Shown here: positions 37,420-47,179 of the stretch, one piece after another
How the letters are laid out: the number at the start of each line of letters is the position of its first letter
Numbering within the stretch: the first letter of the stretch is position 1
Assembly: GCF_008831285.2 (NCBI RefSeq)
Contig: NC_045141.1
Location: 13,998,106 to 14,062,105 of the forward strand
Direction: 5' to 3'
From: Nymphaea colorata
Lineage: Eukaryota > Streptophyta > Magnoliopsida > Nymphaeales > Nymphaeaceae
Length of the DNA stretch: 64,000 nt
Program-made: the position numbers and the translations under genes
The notes under the pieces: model-generated
Databases searched by the model: none
Seen by the model: the letters and a program-made list of their open reading frames with translations, nothing else
What the model was told of the DNA's origin: nothing

Positions 37420-38990
37420 TGTCCAAACTTTAGGAAATTTTGAAATCAAACAACAATTTCATGTGTTAATTCCAAGCAAGAAAATGGCCTCACTGAGAGA
37501 AAACATCACAATATCAAAGAATTGGATTCAAATATGATGTTTCATGCTCACATACCCAAGAATTTTGGTTTGAGGCTTTCACTATTTGTGCTTTTGATAA
37601 TTCACCTGCCTTCATCCATAAACATAAATTCTCCTTTCTTTAGATTATATTGTAAACATCCTGGATATTTGACTTCTCAAACCTTTGGATATAGATGCTT
37701 TCATATTTGAGGGATTACACCAAAAATAAGTATGAGTCAAAAGGTTTGCCTTGTGTTTTCCTCAGTTATAGTCTTCTAACAAAAGTTTTATGCACTTGAA
37801 TCCTTCTACTCATTGAATTTATATACCATGACATGTGGTTTTTGATGAACAGAAATTTCCATACAAAATTCCTCAAATTACATGTAAATGGCTACATAGA
37901 AATAGATTTGTTAGTATGAGGATTGGGAAGAAAATATGTTTTTCAGCACCATGATCAGCTTTAGTCATCTGTCTTTGATCAGCATATTATTGCTCACAAA
38001 GACACAAACCTGATAACGTTTTTTATCAAGCTACTCTTCCTCCTATTGTTGATCATCCTAGTGAAATGCAAATTCAAAAGAGCCACCCTCAAAAATCCAG
38101 GCAGCTTGTGCAGGTCAAAGTGGCTTCAGAAGACACAAATCAATCATTTCATCAAAATGAGAATGACAGTAGGCAAGAAAATCAGTCAGACCAACCTGAG
38201 GATCAAATAAATGTTCTCCTGTGTACCGTTGTGACTAGGTCAACAACAGGAATATCCAAACCTATTCCAAGGTATGCCAATTCCAAAGGAACCTTGTAAA
38301 ATTAATGAAGCTCTTAATCATCCTAGATAGAAAACAGCTATGGATGAGATGGCCACCCATTGCATCATAAAACAGTGGAATTAGTTCCTTATTACCAAAA
38401 TATGGATACAGTTAAAACAAAGTGGGTTTTCTAAACCAAATTGAACTCAAGTGGCACATTAGGTAGGTTGAAAGATCACCTTGTGACTAGTGGCTCTACT
38501 CAGTTTGAGGGACTTAATTTTCATGAAACCCTTCCCTTGGTTATCCAAACAGACACTGCTCACATTGCTCTCAGTATAATTGTAATTGGTCAATGTAAAA
38601 TTAAGCAGCTTAATATTAAAATGTCTTCCTTCATCGCTCCTTAAGCAAAGAAGTTTTCATGCAGCAACCGCCAGGTATGAGGATGAGAATCATGTTTGCA
38701 AACTTGCACCTTAAAAAATCTGAAACAAGCCTCTTTCTGCTTATGGTTTTTTAGATATTGCTGCTGACTTTCTATGTTTGTACAAGAAAGAAAGACATCA
38801 TATTGCTTGTTTACATAGATAACACATATCTTACTGAATATCCATCTAGTGTCCAGCGATCATGAATGATTTTACGCAGGAACTTATTGTAAAAGATCTC
38901 ATCTTTGAATTTGCTTCCAATTTGATAATGACAATAGGGTGCAGTTGGACTAAGAGGGTAACTTTCGGCTACCAGTAATTAGAAAGCAGA
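37420..38990 (+). pseudogene. Decayed Copia (Ty1) retrotransposon pol fragment
   Basis: Interrupted reading frames in the order integrase then reverse transcriptase identify a Ty1/copia polyprotein. Near 37483 the phrase NGLTERKHHNI matches the integrase NGVAERKHRHI motif. A frameshift follows, then a region with IHLPSS and FGYRCF words (Copia C-terminal integrase). From about 38066 the linker to reverse transcriptase appears, with GISKPIPRYAN and, at 38420-38500, a degraded WVF...L..RLK domain. The YVDD active-site box reads YIDN near 38808. Many stops and frameshifts make it non-functional, and no LTRs were recognised. It starts about 200 bp upstream of the GOT1 start codon, in the opposite orientation, and may lie inside GOT1's leader intron. 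Confidence 0.8.
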
Positions 38991-39101
38991 TGTAAAGATA
39001 AGTTTTGTGCTGCATTGCTGAAAATCGGACCGCCACTGTAGATTCACCAGGTGTATCCTTATGTTAGAATAAACTTTTGGATCAATTTGTGGAGGTTAAG
39101 G

Positions 39102-39211
39102 GAAGGGCCTCGGTGGATGCATGTAGTGCAAACTGTTCCTGTCATTCAAGATGTTTGAAGGGCCTCGGCAGATGCATGTAGTGCAAGCTGTTCCTGTCAT
39201 ACAATCTGTTT
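39102..39211 (+). repeat. 55-bp tandem duplication
   Basis: GAAGGGCCTCGG...GATGCATGTAGTGCAA...CTGTTCCTGTCAT occurs at 39102 and again at 39157 with few differences. Confidence 0.9.
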
Positions 39212-39545
39212 GTCTGCCTCAGTGCCAGTTGTGATCCAAAAATTCAACGCTTCTAGCTCAGCCACACAACCAGTCCGTAACACAGGTTTGTCTTTGGATT
39301 CGAACTCAGCTAGGTGAACAGGGAGTTAAATTGAACAAAAAAAAAGTATCTATGGTTAGCATACTGATTTCACAAGATGAAATAACAATTGTGCTAAGCT
39401 GTTTGTCTGCCTCAGTGTTAGTTCAGATACAAAAGCAGTTCTTAACACAACCTCGTGTTTGTGTTCAATCTCAGCTAGGTGAAGGGGGGACAGGTTGAGT
39501 GAAAAAGGATATCCACGGTTAGCATACTAGTTTCACGAGATCAAA
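39206..39545 (+). repeat. 193-bp tandem duplication, diverged
   Basis: CTGTTTGTCTGCCTCAGTG at 39206 recurs at 39399. Both units then carry an AACACA phrase, CTCAGCTAGGTGAA, a GGTTAGCATACT phrase and TTTCAC.AGAT in the same order. Confidence 0.8.
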
Positions 39546-40974
39546 AAACTATAATGTTTATCTGTTACAAACACTTTCTAGCACTACAATTACTCAAGGT
39601 GCACACCCCAAGGCAAAGTTTCAGGAAAAGCAACTTGAATTCTAACGAGTGGATGAATAGATGATATCAATGCTCGTGATGCCTATCCTATTTCCTTGCA
39701 TAGCTAACGATTCAAACAAGATCGCAGCATCTCCTACAGCCAAAAGAAAATTATCCAACAATAGTCGATCATTAGACCACTAGCACCTGAATAATTTACA
39801 ACAGAACGTCAAGCAACTGGACACAAGTTTTCAAATAGACCAGAATAACAAACACATGATGTCACTAAGAAACAAGACAAGACAACTTGCAATTATCAAA
39901 CTAGGAAACAGGCTAGGTTTAAATCTGGAGAAAGCAAAAGGTAGATATTTACACAACCACACGCACAAATGGCAAAAACTACAGGTGAACATGAAAATTA
40001 TCTTGATCTGATAAAAATTTGTTGTATACATGACAGAAAACAGAATGAAAATGAAAAGACATGCTTTCGGCTCAATTTTTGGTGAGATGAAAACAAATTA
40101 TGGCGAAGACCACATAGACTTAGTGTCCAAGAATAAATCCCAGATGTTTCACACGCTTTGGCCAGCAGAAGGCCACTACTCAATAACTACCGTTTCTTTG
40201 TTTTCTTTTTTACTCAGGTCCCTTCGCTTTGAGGCAGTGCTTAATTAGGGAAAAAGAATAGGGATTCAATCAGGGCTTGGAAAGATGACGATGAGGGTGG
40301 CTGGAAGAAAGGGTTTGGGTTGCAGGACTGTCGGCGAGAGACATCAAAAGAGAAGGAGGCAGAGAGAGAGAGAGAGAGAAAGTCACCTCAGAGATGCGGC
40401 GGTTCGTTCGGGCTGCCGGCGGTGAGAGATGCGGGTCGCCGCTGGTCCGTTCGCACTGCAGGTGGCCGCAAGAAGAAAAGGTCGAGTAAACGAGAGAACA
40501 ATGTTTCGGGAGTGAGAGTCGGCGAGAGGAACGAGAGAAACGAGAGATCAAGATCGAGACAATCAGCGAGAGAAAGGAGAGAGGGAGATTTCACCTGTAA
40601 CCGGCGGTGTGGGTGGCGGTCAGTGTGGCCGGCGGCTGTCGACCACGGCGAGAGGGCAATGAACGGAGCAGAGGGAAGAGAGGCGAGAGAACGTGAGGTC
40701 GCTGGGAAATGTTACCGGTCGGGCAGACGCCATTCCCCGATGTCGTACTTATTTCAACCGATTTTCACCGAATCGGAAGCTCTCCCGATTCGGTTCACAA
40801 ACCGATTCTCACAGTCACTGGTACAAAAAGTTATTAAAGACACCATTGCTTGGTGGCGGGGAGTCGGGAAAGCGGCTGCCATCAGAATCGTAACCCTCGC
40901 TGCTTCCTCCTCATCCGTTCAAGTCTCTGTTCTTCTGCTGCTGCTTTTGTTGTGGGAAAGGAGAGGGAGGGAAG
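39546..40974. other. Upstream region between GOT1/Copia remnant and CDC26
   Basis: The left part is ordinary AT-rich spacer. From about 40.28 kb the sequence becomes GC- and GA-rich (many GAGAGA and GCGAGAG words) and free of dispersed repeats, as expected of a promoter and leader. It may serve CDC26 and, in the other direction, the GOT1 leader exon. A motif TTCAACCGATTTTCACCGA at 40757-40775 recurs inverted near 8968-8990. Confidence 0.4.
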
Positions 40975-41163
40975 ATGATGAGGAGAAAGCCCAGCAGGAT
41001 AGAGATGAATTTGGAGGAAGACAGGCAGGAGCTGGAGGAAGCCAGGAAGCAGCACCAGCAGCAGCAAACGTTTGCGACAACACCCACGCCGGCAACGACT
41101 CTCCTCCATCATCTCCAAGGCAACAAGGAGTCCAAGCATCAGAGGATCGGTCTTTCAGACTAG
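40975..41163 (+). CDS. CDC26: Anaphase-promoting complex subunit CDC26
   Basis: A single-exon frame of 62 residues. The N-terminus MMRRKPSRIEMNLEEDRQEL matches the conserved CDC26 motif (M-L/M-R-R-K-P-[ST]-[KR]-I-E) followed by an acidic helix (EEDRQELEEARK), a Gln-rich stretch and the plant C-terminus QRIGLSD. CDC26 is a small subunit of the APC/C ubiquitin ligase whose N-terminus threads into the TPR groove of APC6/CDC16 and stabilises it, so it acts in cell-cycle progression. Two adjacent ATGs exist; the family places the second Met next to RRKP, so either could serve. In Arabidopsis CDC26 is translated from a transcript shared with the triphosphate tunnel enzyme TTM3; no TTM3 frame is visible in the 4 kb downstream. 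A good donor (CTCTG|GTAAGAG) at 41195 suggests a 3' untranslated intron. Confidence 0.88.
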   Translation: MMRRKPSRIEMNLEEDRQELEEARKQHQQQQTFATTPTPATTLLHHLQGNKESKHQRIGLSD

Positions 41164-42481
41164 TCCCGGTTATATATCCAATCCTGTCCTCTGGTAAGAG
41201 TATCTTCCCGGCCGTCTTTGACTTTATTCTTCATCGACCATCGACGTCGCCGGTTCTTCCTTTTTCCTTGGGTTAGTAAACACTGGTTCGTCGTTTCCGT
41301 TTTTCGCTCGGGGCGCACCGCCTTGGTCCGCTGGTCGTGTTTTTCAAGGCCAAGTCCGCCATTTTTTATGGCGCTAACTATCTCAGTTGGAAGAGGCTGA
41401 AGAAGAACGGAGCGTCCGTAGAGAACCAGGGGCGGGGCTGAGAAATGATTGGCGGTTTTGGTTCTTGCAGGAGGATCTAGGAATGCGTCCGGGTATGCAG
41501 GTTGTCTTCTTGGGGAATCTCCCAAGTGAGGAACTCGACCCTTTTTTTTTTTTAATGGAATTGCGTTCATAATTTGTCTAGTTCTATCTGTTCTTTGATC
41601 AAACAATTTGTTGGTTCAGTTAGTAATGAGATCCTTTATTACTTCGAAATTTTCTTTAGGTTTTCTGTTTTCTATATTTGCTTTTCTCTGTTGCATTTTG
41701 GTCCTGGAATAACTTTTCATTCCTTAGGTTATTCTTTCAATGTAACAAAATGTCTTCATCACCATACCTTACTCAATGTTCTTTAGCTTCAAAATGTGAA
41801 GATCTCATGGACATTTAATTCTTCCCCATACTGTTCAGGTTGAGATCTATATTGCAATTTGACCTTGAGATTGTGGAATCTATCTTCACTACTACGTAGA
41901 TAACTATCAATAATTGCTGGCTGGAGAATAAACTTTATTAAAGTGGAACTTGGAAATGGAAAACTGCCTCTAGCTCAACTGCAAATGCTAGTGGACTTGA
42001 TGAATAATGTTTTAACTAGCTGCATCTGCGATTCTGCGTGTTCTTGAAAAGAAAGTAAGGGTGTACTTATGAACCTTGCTTGTCTAAAATGTATCCTTTT
42101 AAGTTATTAGAACATAGGAAGAGAGAGCCGCAGGAAACAAAAAATCGCATTTAAATGAATTGCCAAAAAAAAAAAAAACTTAAACTGGATTGAAGAATCT
42201 AGAAACTTACTTGGTAAGGAACTTTGCAGTTTTAGTCCGCCCAAGTTGAAGGGTGACTTTGTTGGCCTAATCCATTTCTAAATGAACGCATTGAAACATA
42301 ATAGAGCTTGTCTGGTGAACATACACTCTCCAGTCTCCATCCATCATTTGTTGAGATTTGAGAAATATGGTAAGGAAGCATCTGTTTTGGAAAGAGACCA
42401 AATGTTTTTGAAACTAAAGTAAGTGAATTAGTGCCAAAAACAAAAGGCAATGGAGGCAGAAAGCTTCATGATATATGTCTC

Positions 42482-42834
42482 AGATTGCACTTTCCTCTTG
42501 CTCAGCAAATTGCTTAGGAATTGGAGACGAACAAACGAAGGCCAGGTTTCAATTATTGTTACCGAGTAGCTGTGGAAATTTCCTGTTGAGGAGCTTCTTT
42601 CTTCTTCTTGTTAGTCAAGTATTTTCTTTTAGGGTAGAAGGTTGACGAGGTGACAACTTCAGCCTCATGACATGCCCAGGTTGCAATATCCACTCTTTCA
42701 ACAAATTGCTTAGAAGTTTGAGACAGAGATAACAGCTAGGATTCAGTTGTCGTTACTGAAAGAGTAGCTGTAGAAATTCTTTGTTAGGAGCTTCTTTCTT
42801 CCTCTTTGTTATCCGGCTACTTTCTTTAGTGTCC
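42482..42834 (+). repeat. Diverged local duplication, offset about 197 bp
   Basis: The units at about 42482-42638 and 42680-42834 share CAAATTGCTTAG, a GAG.AGCTGT.GAAAT phrase, GAGCTTCTTTCTTC, and TTGTTA followed by a TTTTCTTT phrase, in order. Confidence 0.65.
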
Positions 42835-42979
42835 ACATTCTTAGTTTAGTAGCATTACACATGCGACATGTAACAGTATACCATATAGGAGCCAATGGCA
42901 CCATTGGTTGATAGTTTGATACTCTTATTGGAAAACTCCTGTTTCTTTTCAAAGAAATTTCAATAAACTTCATCCTGTC

Positions 42980-43275
42980 CTATGTCACATGGGTGCCAGC
43001 ACGGATGCTCGTGCGGACACAGGTACAGGGCATTTTCGAAAAAATTGGGTCCGGAAACACAACAATACATATATATACATACATGTATGTATACAAACAT
43101 ATATAATAAGTTTTTAAGCAAATAACATACAAATTCATTGTTTATACTCATTTGTTACTGAACAAAAAAAATACTAACATATACCCAAAGAAACTACAAA
43201 AATTAAGTCTGCCATGTCCCTTACCCACACCTCTGTTGGTTTGGGTCAAGACAGGTACTTCTACATTTTAGAAAC
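42980..43275. mobile_element. Truncated relative of the hAT-like intron element
   Basis: It starts with the same terminal CTATGTCACATGGGT as the element at 22433-23065, followed by a matching inner part (TTCGAAAAAATTGGGTCCGG, then CA/TA repeats and ATAACATA). The right inverted end is eroded, so the 3' limit is approximate and no target duplication can be assigned. Confidence 0.6.
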
Positions 43276-43592
43276 GTCTGTGCTAGACTCTCGACTATCG
43301 TTCTTTTATGGTCCTATATGCTCATGCAGATCTTAAAGATTTTCATAAGATTGTGATAAACATGACTAAAAATAAGAGAAGGTAGCAGAAAGACATGGAC
43401 CTAGAAGCTTCAATGTCTGTAATATCTGTTAAACGGCGGCTAAATGCATAAAAAATTTATAGTACTTCCAGTGATTTATTTACTCTATTAGCAACAAAAA
43501 AATTTCTCTCTAAATTTCTCAGAAAGCAATTTTTGACACGCATGGAATCATGTTAATGTTATCGATTCCATTGCAGGCAATCCCATCCTAGG

Positions 43593-43932
43593 TTGGTTGA
43601 CAGATGACTCAACTGATCAGTCGAGATTAACAACATAAAACTGGTCTTGAGAAATTCTCTCACCAAGGTTATTTTCAGGTTATGAATTATGATTTATTTG
43701 CAAAATTTCATGTAGTGTCGTATAATTCAATTTGCAAAATTGAGTTCACAAAATCCACACGCTTAATTGGTCGACAGATGGCTCAACTGATCAGTCGAGA
43801 TTAGCAACATAAAACTGGTCTTGAGAAATTCTCTCACCAAGGTTATTTTCAGGTTATGATTTATTTGCAAAATTTCACGTAGTGTCGTATAATTCAATTT
43901 GCAAAATTGAGTTCACAAAATCCACACGCTTA
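43593..43932 (+). repeat. 174-bp tandem duplication
   Basis: Unit 1 (43593-43766) and unit 2 (43767-43932) both run from TTGGT.GACAGATG through ACTGATCAGTCGAGATTA to CACAAAATCCACACGCTTA. They are nearly identical apart from a 7-base deletion and a few substitutions in unit 2, so the duplication is recent. Confidence 0.95.
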
Positions 43933-44132
43933 TTCTTGGCCATATTTGACCAGGTTTATAAGCAACATGCTGAAATCCACATGGTAATTGTTTGCAGGTC
44001 CAAGAAGTGATGCTATTCCACAGAACCCTTGAAACCAACTTTCACATCCAACATATTCTGTACAAACTAGTGTTGCATATCATTTGAAAAACCTGTTCTC
44101 CTGGTTACGGTCGAGACTCAAAGGCCTTCTCT

Positions 44133-44258
44133 AAGTAACTGGGTGTCAGATGGAGCCGAATCAGTCAATTTTTCAAGTAACTGGGTGTCAGATGGAGCGA
44201 AGTCAGTCATTTTTCCAAGTAACTGGGTCTCAGTGGCAAAGTCAGTCACCTTATCTGA
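44133..44258 (+). repeat. 42-bp tandem repeat, three units
   Basis: Units start at 44133, 44175 and 44217 with AAGTAACTGGGT.TCAG. Because 42 is divisible by three, one frame stays open through all units and reads SNWVSDGA-E/K-SV repeatedly, ending at a stop near 44292. No start codon or known domain was found. Confidence 0.9.
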
Positions 44259-45115
44259 CTACTGGAAACCTTGGAATAAACCGCCTCTTTGAAAATACTC
44301 GTGAGCGATTTTAATACTAGCTCCTGAAAATTCTATTCGCCTTCACTCTTCAAAACATTTTATGCAATTAGAAATCCCCTTACCGATAAGGGCTATTTGC
44401 CACTTCCACTGCCTGCTGCTTTTCTCAATTTTAAGCACACTCTGGTCAGTTCCAGGCTAGCGGCACTGGTTTCCAGTTTCTCATGTACCTGGACGCCTGC
44501 ATAATCGACAGATGCAATACCCTTGTGTTCTTCCGGAAAACTGAGTGTCGTTAACGGTGATCTTACAGCGAAACCTGGCATATTCTTTTGTGCCGTGCAT
44601 CCTCTCCATCGCATTCGTTTAACTCCACCACGGCTTCCTTCCATCAATTTTTGCATCTTCTACATTTTTAAGTGGATGAATATTTGTGGTCACAACTTCC
44701 TATTTATTCTTCATTTTTCATGTCTCGCAGATATTTCACAAGGGGGATTAGTAGAAATTTTTGGCTCCCATGTTAGCGGTCGGACCATGCAACCGATGGT
44801 TTCCACAGGTTAGAGAGAAAAAACCCAACTCAGCGTCAGAGAAGATAAAATATACCGACCAATGCTGCTAGAGAAAGAAAGGTCGCTACATACCTTTAGA
44901 AGACCAAATACTGTTCTCACATTTTTATAAATATAAAGAAATACATTAACCAGCTGATGAACCATCAGTATCGTCTGGTAAAAGACGAAAGGCTAACCAG
45001 TACCATGTTTGAAAGCCAACCTCTAGGTATCAACAACGCATGCACATGACAGCAAAGCAGCGTCATCGCTACGTTCTGATCCTGAGACACTAGAACAAAA
45101 CTCCTGCCTCTTTGG

Positions 45116-46046
45116 TCATTTCCTCTTTTTTGCTGGAGGTTCTGGTGGAGATTCTTCTTCCTCTTCATCATCTTCCTCATCCTCTTCTTCTTCCTCCTCT
45201 TCGTCATCATGATCCTCATCTTCGTCATCATCGTCATCTTCCTCTTCCTCTTCTTCTTCTTCTTCGTCGCTGCCACCATCTCCATTTGCTTCAACTTCGT
45301 CTTTCGGGTTATCGTCATCTTGGTTCTTATCCTCATTACCTGACACATCATCACCACCACCTTCCTCCTCACCGTCCTGCTCATCGCCCTCTTGATCATC
45401 TTCATCCTTATCATCGTCGTCTGTATCACCATCCTCTTTGCTCTCAGGAGGAACCTGGTTGGAGTCAGGACCAAACCCATCTCCAACATATCTCCCATGC
45501 TGCACCTCCAACAAAAAAGAAAGCAACCGAATTAGAGAAATTACTCCACAAAAACCAATTCCATGGTGGAGCAAATCACAGGCATTACCAAAACCACAAT
45601 GAATTAGAGAAACGACCCAGCTACTGTCCCATCAGCGGCACAATGACAAGCCACCAGGTACACATGTGGCCCCTGGCGGTATAGCACATGCAACACCGAA
45701 TTACCTGATCTCACTATCGTGTCAGTCACCCAACTTGGAGTGTATTACGGTTTGATGCCAACACTGATTTGGATTGAGCATTAACAACTGAACTATGGAT
45801 TGGTATATACATAAATATTGATACTTGCCTTTTGGTTCAACTCAACTGTCACGGAATCATCGAACCTGAAAGAGGAGAAACGGTCAAATCAGCAAAACTG
45901 ACATTTTTTTTTAATGCCAGTGAATAGAAGGAAAAAGCACCGATGTTACCCTTGATTGGCGCCATGCTGATGATCCAAGAAGCTTATTGCGTTAAACAGC
46001 AAGCCCATCTGGGGGAAGTTGATGCATTAATGACGCGCTAATAAAT

Positions 46047-46088
<42 letters not shown>

Positions 46089-46848
46089 GGTGAATTTGCA
46101 GTTGACCGATCTTAAAAAGCAAAGGCAAACAACAAGAACCAAATGGCCGCCCACCCAATTGAGTATGATGATGAAGTGATGATAAAATCAAATCCAGCTC
46201 ATACCGACCAGACAAAAAAACAAGCAATTAAACTCCTCGACAACAAAAATCTTAGTTCTGACAACCCTCAAAAATTCTAACAAAAAGCCCTGAGGAAAGC
46301 AACTGGTCATAGTACGTACAAAAACTAAACGTAATAAAATCAGCACCTAAAGGGAAATAAAAGAATCAGATTCTCCACTGGAACCCTAGACCCAAAAAGA
46401 AGATTGTTCGCAGAGGGAGAGTGGGGGGAGACGACCACAATTTGGAAACCTTTCCTAGCTCTCCGTGAGGTCAAACGCCAGAGCATCACAACCAAAAACC
46501 TAATACCAACAGGCAACAAAATCATATAGGACTATTCCTCCTCCAAAAGGAAACCTATATTAAGGTTTCTTACTGAAAGTACAGTTCACATCTAAACGCC
46601 GGAAGAAACACTAGCACGTAGAAACCGGAATAGAAGCTCAGCCACAGTAGTAAGCCATCAAATCCAAGAAATTAGATAGAGAAAAGAACAAAGGCAAGTA
46701 CCACAGGCGGGAAAGGGACGGCAATTACCGCTAGAACGAGGTGGAGAGACTTCTGGGCGACAAGCACCGTCTCTACCGCGACGGCGTCCATCAACGACGC
46801 GACCATATGCCTTCCAGCGACGGTCTCCAAGGGACAGGAACCTCCCAT
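45116..46848 (-). CDS. Small plant protein with very acidic C-terminal tail
   Basis: Four coding exons (46729-46848, 45950-46008, 45829-45865, 45116-45505) join in frame to 201 residues. The N-terminal half (MGGSCPLETVAGRHMVASLM...) is well ordered, with hydrophobic stretches and the segment VTVELNQKVQHGRYVGDGFG formed across the last junction. From about residue 90 the protein is dominated by Asp and Glu, and it ends PPAKKRK, a possible nuclear signal. Plant proteins of this kind are often labelled by their acidic tail alone (for example spermine-binding-like); I do not recognise a defined function. The last intron begins with GC (AAAAG|GCAAGT) and is chosen because it restores the frame. 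The donor of exon 1 is ambiguous: GTAATT at 46728 or GTACTT at 46701, the latter adding VIAVPFPPV. The acceptor TTTTACAG before exon 1 implies an upstream leader exon near 47.0-47.2 kb. Confidence 0.72.
46057..46084. repeat. (TC)n microsatellite
   Basis: A TC run within intron 1 of the acidic-tail gene. Confidence 0.9.
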
Positions 46849-47138
46849 CACTTCCCAGCCCTCCTGTAAAACCAAGGAAACCCAATACCAAGAAGAGAAA
46901 ACGAAAAACCACTTTACAAAGCGCAAAAAGAAAAGCACACTCGAAGAAGAGCAGCCACTGAAAAGCGACGCAAAGAAGGCGGTACCGTTCGTGGAGGAGA
47001 GAGGAAAGAAGCTGGAGCTCCGAGAGAAGGCCTTGGTGGAGAAGAGAGGAAGAAGGAGAAGCTACCAGAGGGAGGAAGAAGAAGAAGAAGAAGAACGCAC
47101 AATGATACAGTAGAGAGGGGAGAGGATTGGCGCCATGG

Positions 47139-47179
<41 letters not shown>

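Larger units (their letters stand above)
41164..45115. other. Spacer with exon-like fragments and local duplications
   Basis: No gene could be assembled. It contains a hAT-like relative (42980-43275), a diverged duplication (42482-42834), a 174-bp tandem duplication (43593-43932) and a 42-bp triplicate (44133-44258). Several pieces look like exons bounded by good splice signals, for example 41471-41501 (CTTGCAG before, GTTGTC after) and 44726-44809 (CTCGCAG before, GTTAGAG after), but they do not join into a recognisable protein. They may be untranslated exons of the CDC26 transcript or of a non-coding RNA. Confidence 0.45.

Noticed and set aside
40320-41276. 318-residue open frame overlapping CDC26
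   Set aside because: It is rich in Arg, Glu and Ser from GA-repeat sequence, overlaps CDC26 in another frame and shows no domain. GA-rich, stop-poor composition explains it.
41160-41606. 148-residue minus-strand frame after CDC26
   Set aside because: No domain and no promoter or partner exons; probably chance in GC-rich sequence.
45112-45684. 190-residue His/Leu-rich frame on the plus strand
   Set aside because: It is the antisense shadow of the Asp/Glu-rich tail on the minus strand.
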